Source of the DNA: Elusimicrobiota bacterium
GTDB lineage: Bacteria > Elusimicrobiota > Elusimicrobia > 2-02-FULL-39-32
Reading direction: 5' to 3'
NCBI GenBank assembly: GCA_023249835.1
Contig: JAHFBY010000166.1
Span: 1-5,316 of the forward strand
DNA length: 5,316 bases
The position numbers and the translations under genes are program-made. Within the stretch, counting starts at the first letter, position 1. Every line of letters begins with the position of its first letter. This document shows positions 1-5,316 of the stretch, piece after piece. The notes beneath the pieces are model-generated. The model made no database searches. It had not been told where the DNA came from and was given only the letters and a program-made list of their open reading frames with translations.

Positions 1-627
1 ATGGGCTTGTTGAGCGCGCTATTTTTAACCTTGCTCTTAGTCACGGGAATATTTTTGAACCATCCTGACCATTGGCAAAAAATTGGATTTACCCTGGTGC
101 GCGCCGACCCTGCGGTTAAAGGCAAAATTTGGGCGGCAAAAAAAGACGGCCTCTACACTTCCTTAAATAGCGGCGCAGACTGGAACGAACTAGAAATGCT
201 CTATCCCCCGCAAGAATTAACCGACATTGTGTTTTCCCCTCTTAAAACCCAACATATTTATCTTTTAGAAAAATGGGGCCGGCTCATGCGCTCCGTTGAT
301 AATGGACGCGTTTGGAGCAGTTTGCCCCTGCCTTTTGACCCCCAAACAGAAATGGTTGAACTTAAAAGCCTATCCGTGGGCAAGGGAGAAAACATTATCC
401 TTTGGACGACCGCCGGATGGATCAGTTCCAATGATTCCGGGCTCACCTGGGACAAGACTTACTTCCACCCTAAGCAAACCGACCTCTATCAACGGATAAT
501 TTCTCTGCACAACGGTTACTTTTTTGGCCCTTCGTTTGTTTGGGTTTATGATTTTGCGGCATTGGCACTGCTAATTTTAATTATTACCGGAACTTATTTA
601 TGGTACATCGGTCGAAACTCAGCCTAA
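1..627 (+). CDS. PepSY-associated two-helix membrane protein with three Asp-box repeats, probably 5'-truncated by the window edge
   Basis: Seen: a hydrophobic segment at residues 2-19 ends in TGIFLNH. An extracytoplasmic region of about 150 residues follows, then LHNGYFFG (170-176) and a second hydrophobic helix (about 182-203) containing a TGTYLW motif. This order matches the PepSY_TM-like architecture: helix, extracytoplasmic beta-rich domain, 'LH-G-hFG' motif, helix. Members of the wider PepSY group are linked to inner-membrane electron transfer and siderophore-iron reduction. The middle region holds three Asp-box repeats (S54-W61, S98-W105, S143-W150), suggesting propeller-like blades. 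H21 and H170 sit at the membrane edges and could be cofactor ligands, which is inference. Relatives usually carry a short basic 'R-LH-W' stretch before the first helix. Here the ATG is the first base of the window and lies almost inside the helix, so the true start is probably upstream. The 3' end overlaps apbE by 28 nt. A redox role with ApbE is inferred, not shown. Confidence 0.75.
   Translation: MGLLSALFLTLLLVTGIFLNHPDHWQKIGFTLVRADPAVKGKIWAAKKDGLYTSLNSGADWNELEMLYPPQELTDIVFSPLKTQHIYLLEKWGRLMRSVDNGRVWSSLPLPFDPQTEMVELKSLSVGKGENIILWTTAGWISSNDSGLTWDKTYFHPKQTDLYQRIISLHNGYFFGPSFVWVYDFAALALLILIITGTYLWYIGRNSA
160..450 (+). repeat. Three Asp-box (BNR) repeats encoded in the PepSY-type gene
   Basis: The encoded protein shows the pattern S-x-[D/N]-x-G-x-x-W three times: SLNSGADW (residues 54-61), SVDNGRVW (98-105) and SNDSGLTW (143-150). 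They are spaced 44 and 45 residues apart, and each is preceded by a similar beta-strand-like stretch (IWAAKKDGLY, IYLLEKWGRLM, IILWTTAGWI). The first box has Asn in place of Asp. The regular spacing matches successive blades of a sialidase/sortilin/Ycf48-type beta-propeller. Three blades alone would not close a propeller, so the domain may be partial, may contain degenerate blades without the box, or may oligomerise. Confidence 0.8.
589..592 (+). promoter_or_regulatory. Weak ribosome binding site for apbE
   Basis: GGAA lies 7 nt before the ATG at 600, inside the last codons of the upstream PepSY-type gene. It is a modest Shine-Dalgarno match. It supports the start at 600, which is also the only start that gives the product a complete signal peptide. 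Translational coupling to the upstream gene may make up for the weak site. Confidence 0.4.
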
Positions 628-1637
628 GTATTTTTTTCTTAGCGTTCTTTTTTCTCCCGCGAATAGCGCAAGGGGCGCAATTGGCGCGCATGCGCATGAC
701 CATGGGCGCTTGGCTCGAAATTGAGGTCACGGCCAAAGATCCTGGCCTATTAGCTCCTGCCCTAGAAACAGCGTTTAGCGAGGTTGACCGTTGGGACAAA
801 TTATTATCCAACTTTAAAGAAGATTCAGAAATTTCCCAAATAAACCGCAATGCTTATCCTCAAGCCGTAACCGTTAGTTCGGACGTCTTTAAATTTGTCG
901 AAAAATCAAAGTTTTGGTCAATTGCCACTCACAACGCGTTCGCTATTGGCATTAAACCCCTAACCGACCTTTGGCATTTACGTTCCCCCAAACCCGAACG
1001 CCTGCCCAGGTCCAAGGAACTAACCGCAGCGCTCGAACGGATTGATCCTAAGCTAATCTTAACTTCAAGCGCCGGGTACACCATACAATTTTTAAAACCC
1101 GGCATGGGGTTAGACACCGGAGGGATTGGCAAAGGCTATGCTCTTGACCAGGCTTTAACCCAATTATCGGCCTATGCTTTAGAATCAGTTACGTTTAACT
1201 TTGGCGGCGAAATCCTTTATTGGTCGCGCGCGCCAATAAAACGCGAAGTCCAAGTGCGCCACCCTATAAATCCGGACCAATTTTGGAAAGTGATCACTTT
1301 GGATCCTAACCGCATCTCTACCGCTGTTTCAACCTCGGGCAACTACTATCGGTCGGCAAACGTTTCAGATAAACCCGGCCATTTAATAAATCCACAAACG
1401 GGTAAACCCGCCGGCCAACAGATGCGCAGCGTCACAGTATTTGCGGCTAACGCCACGGACGCGGACGCCCTATCCACTGCGCTCTTTGTCTTAGAACCCA
1501 AAACCGCCCAAACTTTTGCTGACGCCCAAAAAGAGTCTGCCGCTTTGCTTATTTATTCTGACCAAAAAGGCCGCTTACAAGAATATTGCGGCGGCGCCTG
1601 GAAAAATTTTGTCATATCTAACGGAGAATTAAAATGA
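600..1637 (+). CDS. apbE: FAD:protein FMN transferase (ApbE family), exported
   Basis: ApbE enzymes use FAD to attach FMN covalently, through a phosphoester bond, to Thr or Ser of FMN-binding domains of extracytoplasmic redox proteins. Seen: a Sec signal peptide with basic start (H3, R4, K6), hydrophobic core (7-19) and likely cleavage after AQG (residue 25). There is no lipobox Cys, so the product should be soluble in the periplasm, unlike the lipoprotein ApbEs. Family motifs follow in order: S-E-V-D-R-W with DSEISQIN (about 60-82), the glycine-rich LDTGGIGKGYA (171-181), FNFGGEI (199-205), STAVSTSGNYY (240-250), GHLINPQTGKPA (260-271) and ATDADALSTA (285-294). D289 and T293 have the spacing of the Mg2+-binding Asp/Thr pair of characterised ApbE proteins. 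The usual Asp before Pro in the 'DPxTG' motif is Asn264, a common variant. At 345 aa the length is normal. The gene overlaps both neighbours, so it is probably co-translated with the PepSY-type gene and feoB. Confidence 0.95.
   Translation: MVHRSKLSLSIFFLAFFFLPRIAQGAQLARMRMTMGAWLEIEVTAKDPGLLAPALETAFSEVDRWDKLLSNFKEDSEISQINRNAYPQAVTVSSDVFKFVEKSKFWSIATHNAFAIGIKPLTDLWHLRSPKPERLPRSKELTAALERIDPKLILTSSAGYTIQFLKPGMGLDTGGIGKGYALDQALTQLSAYALESVTFNFGGEILYWSRAPIKREVQVRHPINPDQFWKVITLDPNRISTAVSTSGNYYRSANVSDKPGHLINPQTGKPAGQQMRSVTVFAANATDADALSTALFVLEPKTAQTFADAQKESAALLIYSDQKGRLQEYCGGAWKNFVISNGELK
1623..1627 (+). promoter_or_regulatory. Ribosome binding site of feoB
   Basis: GGAGA lies 6 nt before the ATG at 1634, within the last codons of apbE. 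It is a good Shine-Dalgarno match and fixes the feoB start at the ATGA overlap with the apbE stop codon. Confidence 0.7.
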
Positions 1638-3640
1638 ACATTGCAAACCTTTCCACCAACGCAGTCAAGACTGGAAAAATCGCGCTGGTGGGCAACCCCA
1701 ACGTAGGGAAATCAGTAATTTTTGGCTTTTTAACCGGACGATATGTCACGGTTTCTAATTTTCCCGGAACCACTGTAGACGTTTCCCGAGGACAACTCTG
1801 GTCCGGGGGGCAGAAATGCGAGCTGGTCGACACTCCGGGAATCCTTTCGCTCTACCCTAGATCCGAAGATGAACGAGTGACCCGAGACCTGCTGTTGCGC
1901 GAAGCGCCTGACCTCGTGATCCAGGTTACTGACGCTAAAAATTTAAAGCGCGGGCTCCTCATTACCATGGAACTAGCGGATTTGCACATACCCATGATCT
2001 TGGTTTTAAACATGAGCGATGAAGCGCGGGAACGCGGCATTGAAATTGACACTAACCGTCTAGCGTCTACTTTAGGGATACCCGTAGTAGAAACAGTGGC
2101 GGTTACGGGCGAAGGCATGGCAGAGCTAAGGCGTCTGTTACCGCTGGCCAAAGCGCCTTTAGCCAGCGTGCGTTACCTGCGGGAAGTGGAGGCTGCTTTT
2201 GATCGCATCCAAACCCAAATGCCGGAAGCATGGCAAAAAAATTTAGATTCTAAACTCTATGCAAAATCGCGCTTTGTGGCCGAAACCCTCTTAGCCAACG
2301 ACGAGTCTATTTGGCATACCCTAGAACGCATTTTTCCTGTCATTGAAGAAAACTCTCGCCTAAAAGCGCAGACGGCCGTTCATGCCGTACTAAAAGATTT
2401 TTTGCGGCCTATTCACATTCTAACCTTAAATTCGCGCCAACAGCGCGCCATTGAAATCAGCGGAGAAATTACTCAGATCACCGGCAAATTAAAATCTTCG
2501 TGGGCGCAAAAGTTGGGGGCATGGTCTATGCGCCCTTGGCCCGGATACCTTATCATGAGCGGCATATTGTACTTGATGTATGAATTCGTGGGAGTCTTTG
2601 CGGCTCAAACCTTGGTAAAAATTTTAGAAGACGGACTGTTCGGAAAAATCTTAAATCCCGCGGTCACCAAGATCGTAGAACTACTATTGCCCGTTCCCTT
2701 TTTACAAGAAATGATCGTTGGACCCTACGGACTCTTTACCATGGCGCTCACCTACGCTTTAGCTTTAATATTTCCCATTGTATCGGCTTTCTTTTTGTTT
2801 TTTGGGTTGATGGAAGATTCGGGTATGCTCCCGCGTTTAGCAGTGATGCTTGACCGAATGTTTCGAGTTATGGGACTAAACGGCAAAGCCGTGCTCCCCA
2901 TGATCCTGGGTCTAGGCTGCGATACCATGGCCACTCTCACTACCCGCGTTTTAGATAGTAAGAAAGAAAAAATTATTGTGGCGCTGTTGTTGACCTTAAG
3001 CGTTCCTTGTTCCGCACAGTTAGGCGCTATGCTGGGCATGATCGCAGGGCTTTCCTGGAAAGTGTTCGCGCTTTGGATCACAGTTGTCATTAGCACCATG
3101 TTTGCCGTGGGTTACGGGGCGTCCAAATTTATTCCGGGCGCGCGTTCCCCATTCCTCATGGAAATCCCTCCCATACGAATTCCCCAAATCAGCAACATTT
3201 TAAAAAAGGTTCGGGCGAGGTTAGTTTGGTATTTAAAAGAAGCCGTGCCAATGTTTTTGTTGGGCACTTTTCTTTTGTTCATATCCGACAAAATCGGGTT
3301 ATTAGGAATTATTAAAACGATCGCTAACCCTTTGGTTGTTCATTTCTTAGGGTTAACCGAAAAGTCAACTGAAGCCTTTATCATTGGCTTTTTAAGGAGA
3401 GACTACGGCGCAGCCGGCTTTTTTGTGCAGGCACAAAACGGGTTTTTAAATCCCCGGCAAGTGACAGTGGCCTTAATCGTAATCACTCTTTTTATGCCCT
3501 GCATCGCTCAGTTTTTTGTTACTATAAAAGAACGCGGCTTAAAAACCACCTTGGCAATCGCCGGGTTTGTAATGACTTTTTCCATTGCCGTTGGCGGTTT
3601 GGTTAACTGGCTGCTAAAGACCGACCTCATCCAATTATAA
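1634..3640 (+). CDS. feoB: Ferrous iron transport protein B (GTPase-permease), divergent gate-motif type
   Basis: FeoB is the inner-membrane Fe(II) transporter with a cytoplasmic N-terminal GTPase. Seen: G1 GNPNVGKS (20-27), switch region SNFPGTTVD (41-49), G3 DTPG (66-69), G4 NMSD (126-129) and a G5-like VAVTGEG near 155. A helical spacer of the GDI type runs to about 295, followed by roughly seven or more membrane segments (about 305-325, 363-393, 446-476, 478-498, 537-560, 609-630, 640-663). The core motif EDSGMLPR (394-401) is present. The canonical gate motif GCNVPA is GCDTMA (428-433), and the second gate Cys lies in PCSAQL (458-463) instead of CSARL. A third Cys motif, MPCIAQ, is at 621-626. 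I recall this set from FeoBs of deltaproteobacteria-like anaerobes, so it is probably a subfamily and not decay. The length of 668 aa is somewhat shorter than E. coli FeoB. It is coupled to apbE by ATGA and followed by a DtxR-FeoA gene, its expected partner. Confidence 0.95.
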   Translation: MNIANLSTNAVKTGKIALVGNPNVGKSVIFGFLTGRYVTVSNFPGTTVDVSRGQLWSGGQKCELVDTPGILSLYPRSEDERVTRDLLLREAPDLVIQVTDAKNLKRGLLITMELADLHIPMILVLNMSDEARERGIEIDTNRLASTLGIPVVETVAVTGEGMAELRRLLPLAKAPLASVRYLREVEAAFDRIQTQMPEAWQKNLDSKLYAKSRFVAETLLANDESIWHTLERIFPVIEENSRLKAQTAVHAVLKDFLRPIHILTLNSRQQRAIEISGEITQITGKLKSSWAQKLGAWSMRPWPGYLIMSGILYLMYEFVGVFAAQTLVKILEDGLFGKILNPAVTKIVELLLPVPFLQEMIVGPYGLFTMALTYALALIFPIVSAFFLFFGLMEDSGMLPRLAVMLDRMFRVMGLNGKAVLPMILGLGCDTMATLTTRVLDSKKEKIIVALLLTLSVPCSAQLGAMLGMIAGLSWKVFALWITVVISTMFAVGYGASKFIPGARSPFLMEIPPIRIPQISNILKKVRARLVWYLKEAVPMFLLGTFLLFISDKIGLLGIIKTIANPLVVHFLGLTEKSTEAFIIGFLRRDYGAAGFFVQAQNGFLNPRQVTVALIVITLFMPCIAQFFVTIKERGLKTTLAIAGFVMTFSIAVGGLVNWLLKTDLIQL

Positions 3641-3644
3641 GGAA
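3639..3644 (+). promoter_or_regulatory. Ribosome binding site of the dtxR-feoA gene
   Basis: AAGGAA overlaps the feoB stop codon and ends 9 nt before the ATG at 3654. It supports this start, and the short spacing supports cotranscription with feoB. Confidence 0.6.
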
Positions 3645-3653
3645 CCTAAAACT

Positions 3654-4352
3654 ATGACTTCACAAAAAAAATACCCTATACCATCCTCCGCGCAAGAAGA
3701 CCTTGAAGAAGCTTTAGGCATTATTTTTCATTGCTATGAAGAAGGCATAAGAGAAAAAAAAGCAATATTAGCCATGATCGCAGATACGGTAAACTCAGAA
3801 ATTTACCCCACGCTCCTGCAGCGCGGATTAGTTTTTGAAGAGGACGGAAAAGTAAAGCTTAACCCCGAAGGCCAAAAACTAGCCGCCGGCATTACGCGCA
3901 GGCACCGCCTTGCCGAAAGGTTGTTGTCCGACGTTTTAGCGTTGCCCAGCCATTTCATTGACCCTAACGCCTGCCAATTGGAGCACATTATTTCCGAAGA
4001 GGTTTCTGAATCTATCTGCACCTTGCTCGGCCATCCAAGCCAGTGCCCGCACGGCACTCCCATACCAAAAGGGCCCTGCTGCGACCGCGCCGAAAAAAGC
4101 GTGGAGTCAATCATCACATCTTTAGATAAGCTCAAAGCCGGAGCAAAAGCTAAGGTGGCTTATATCTCGCTACAAAACCACCCGGACTTGCACAAACTTT
4201 TAGCTTTAGGCCTAATCCCAGGAACGCTGTTTAGCCTGCACCAAACTTATCCCACTTTCGTCTTGGAAATAGGCGAAACCACGCTGGCGTTAGAAAAAGA
4301 AATTGCGGAAAAAATATTGGTGCGCAAGATCGAACATCAAGAAAGGTACTAA
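3654..4352 (+). CDS. DtxR-like metal-sensing protein fused to a C-terminal FeoA (SH3-like) domain
   Basis: Seen: an N-terminal part aligned with the DtxR winged helix (about 13-75), then a strongly DtxR-like dimerisation/metal-binding domain with TRRHRLAERLLSDVL (81-95), ACQLEHIISEEV (106-117) and CPHGTPIPKGPCC (131-143). The FeoA/SH3-like domain covers about 155-227 and includes LLALGLIPGTLFSL (182-195). By comparison with DtxR, H84, E88, C107, E110 and H111 match metal ligands H79, E83, C102, E105 and H106, and D103 takes the place of H98. The helix-turn-helix looks about 3 residues shorter than in DtxR and has Pro52 where the recognition helix should be, so DNA binding is uncertain. FeoA domains bind or modulate FeoB. 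Placed 13 nt after feoB, this protein could be a Fe(II)-responsive repressor, a metal-gated regulator of FeoB activity, or both. The family call is firm; the mode of action is inference. Confidence 0.88.
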   Translation: MTSQKKYPIPSSAQEDLEEALGIIFHCYEEGIREKKAILAMIADTVNSEIYPTLLQRGLVFEEDGKVKLNPEGQKLAAGITRRHRLAERLLSDVLALPSHFIDPNACQLEHIISEEVSESICTLLGHPSQCPHGTPIPKGPCCDRAEKSVESIITSLDKLKAGAKAKVAYISLQNHPDLHKLLALGLIPGTLFSLHQTYPTFVLEIGETTLALEKEIAEKILVRKIEHQERY

Positions 4353-4353
4353 A

Positions 4354-5316
4354 TTATTTTTTTATTGTCTTCTTCTCGCTGGAAAAGCTGAACCCTTGAC
4401 CAGAATTTAGGGCGGAAGAGTTCAAACGTAATTGGCTCTGAATTTTATCCCCGCCGTACAATTTAGTTAACACGCCGCCCGCATTCACGGAAGCTAAAAC
4501 GTCCGACAAAGCTTTAAATTCAGGGCTCAGCGTGTTTAGTTTTACCACGCCGTTGCGCGAGTCATAAAACCAGCCGCCTTTACCGTCCACTTGCGCGGCT
4601 TGCGCGCCGGATCCGCTCAAAGGATCTTTCGGAATGGACCGCAAGTATTTGGGCGTAAGCGCGCGCAAATTTTTAGGGAACTTCTTATTTTTCTTGCGGT
4701 AAAGCAACAACGCCCGGCTAAATTCCGAATAAGCGCTGGTGATTGACTGCATCGCTTGCGCTTTTATTTGGGATTGCAGATAACCGGCAATTAAAGGTTT
4801 AAAGCTCGCCAATTTTTCTCCCCAGACATCGGAGGAAAAATCTTCGCACGGGATAACCCCCTTATAGCTAAGGCCCTCCTTAGCGTGCCCGCCAAGTAGC
4901 GTTCCGGTTTTGAATATGGAAAAAATATCTAAAATACGGTTAAGTTCCACGTCTTTCAACAAAAACTTTATCATTTGTTGATCCTTAATATTTTGGCTTA
5001 ATCCCAACTCAAAGGATTTCATTAATATCGGAAACAGTTCAATAATAACGGCCTCATTGCCCAACAAACTTAAATTGCCTGGAAGCGCAGGGACCCCGGA
5101 ACCGGACCGCGCGGACAAATAATGGCGAATCATCTCTTTTAACCCTGTTTCCTGCGAAGAAATGAACAACCACTCCTCTTTTAGCGTTAAGTAAATTTTG
5201 TTGTAGGGCAGTTCGCTTCCTTCAAAGTTCAACACGAAGTAAGTCCCCACATCGTCCGACTTCGCCTCGGTAAAAGTTATTGACTTCACTTTTTCCGCCA
5301 CTATTTCCAAAGCCTT
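4354..5316 (-). CDS. Unrecognised protein with a pseudopilin-like C-terminal segment (5' end outside window)
   Basis: The reading frame is open to the window edge and the true start lies beyond it. The only early candidate inside is a TTG at 5310 with nothing to support it. 320 codons are visible. The first 180 or so residues alternate short beta-like stretches (YFVLNFEG, KIYLTLKEEWLFISS) with helices. This loosely recalls DUF3352-type extracytoplasmic proteins, a weak impression only. Residues from about 190 to 260 resemble the globular part of GspG-like pseudopilins: AYSEFSRALLLYRKKNKKFP, then LRALTPKYLRSIPKDP (about 4619-4668) and GGWFYDSRNGVVKLN (about 4533-4577). The prepilin cleavage motif and N-terminal membrane helix do not precede this segment. 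The tail is Ser- and Lys-rich. It converges on the iron operon with a 1-nt gap and is transcribed from the opposite strand, so I infer no link to iron uptake. The function is unknown. Confidence 0.8.
   Translation of the reverse strand, partial: KALEIVAEKVKSITFTEAKSDDVGTYFVLNFEGSELPYNKIYLTLKEEWLFISSQETGLKEMIRHYLSARSGSGVPALPGNLSLLGNEAVIIELFPILMKSFELGLSQNIKDQQMIKFLLKDVELNRILDIFSIFKTGTLLGGHAKEGLSYKGVIPCEDFSSDVWGEKLASFKPLIAGYLQSQIKAQAMQSITSAYSEFSRALLLYRKKNKKFPKNLRALTPKYLRSIPKDPLSGSGAQAAQVDGKGGWFYDSRNGVVKLNTLSPEFKALSDVLASVNAGGVLTKLYGGDKIQSQLRLNSSALNSGQGFSFSSEKKTIKK

Noticed and set aside
169..180. Ser-Gly-Ala-Asp in the PepSY-type protein as an ApbE flavinylation site (S/T-G-A-T/S).
   Set aside because: It is part of the first Asp-box repeat (SLNSGADW), the fourth residue is Asp and not Thr/Ser, and no FMN-binding domain surrounds it.
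1852..2151. Open frame of 99 codons on the minus strand inside the FeoB GTPase region.
   Set aside because: It is the antisense shadow of conserved GTPase coding sequence, with Ser/Arg-rich composition and no domain.
2752..3099. Open frame of 115 codons on the minus strand inside feoB.
   Set aside because: It lies wholly within the conserved membrane core of feoB, has no recognisable domain, and is what antisense of a hydrophobic coding region normally gives.
4308..4366. A-run and T-run around the convergent stop codons as a bidirectional terminator.
   Set aside because: Only a weak AT-only stem of about 8 pairs with a loop of some 30 nt can be drawn; there is no GC-rich stem.
4354..5310. 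Complete minus-strand gene starting at the TTG at 5310.
   Set aside because: The frame stays open to the window edge, there is no room to see a ribosome site, and the protein appears to begin mid-domain; a start outside the window is more likely.

Overview
The window shows an iron-acquisition gene cluster from what is probably a Gram-negative, anaerobic or microaerophilic bacterium. The evidence for that is an exported flavin transferase, a PepSY-type inner-membrane protein with a periplasmic domain, and a FeoB / DtxR-FeoA pair of the sequence type I associate with deltaproteobacteria-like anaerobes and uncultivated phyla such as Omnitrophota or Elusimicrobiota. The phylum cannot be fixed from this sequence alone. 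Base composition looks even and close to balanced, and I see no insertion sequence, tRNA, rRNA, CRISPR array or other sign of recent transfer.

Layout. Positions 1-4352 hold four genes on the + strand, packed like one operon. They are (1) a PepSY-associated two-helix membrane protein whose extracytoplasmic part carries three Asp-box (BNR) repeats (1-627, probably missing a few N-terminal codons at the window edge); (2) an exported ApbE-type FAD:protein FMN transferase (600-1637), overlapping gene 1 by 28 nt; (3) FeoB, a ferrous-iron permease with an N-terminal GTPase (1634-3640), overlapping apbE through ATGA; and (4) a DtxR-like metal-sensing protein fused to a C-terminal FeoA/SH3 domain (3654-4352), 13 nt after feoB. 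On the - strand, ending 1 nt from gene 4, is the 3' part of an unrecognised protein (4354-5316, running off the window). It has a C-terminal segment resembling the globular part of type II secretion/pilus pseudopilins.

How the genes may work together. The PepSY protein and ApbE belong to the machinery of extracytosolic flavin-based electron transfer. FeoB and the DtxR-FeoA protein import Fe(II) and probably sense it. Their tight coupling suggests a pathway in which electrons reach a flavinylated protein outside the cytoplasm, Fe(III) is reduced there, and the Fe(II) enters through FeoB under metal-responsive control. The flavinylated substrate of ApbE is not visible here and would be expected upstream of position 1 or elsewhere in the genome. 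The individual families are known. The less ordinary points are the gene combination, the Asp-box propeller-like insert in the PepSY scaffold, the divergent FeoB gate motifs, and the poorly preserved helix-turn-helix of the DtxR-FeoA protein.

There is no stretch over 300 bases without a gene. The only intergenic gaps are 13 nt and 1 nt, and no promoter or convincing terminator is visible.
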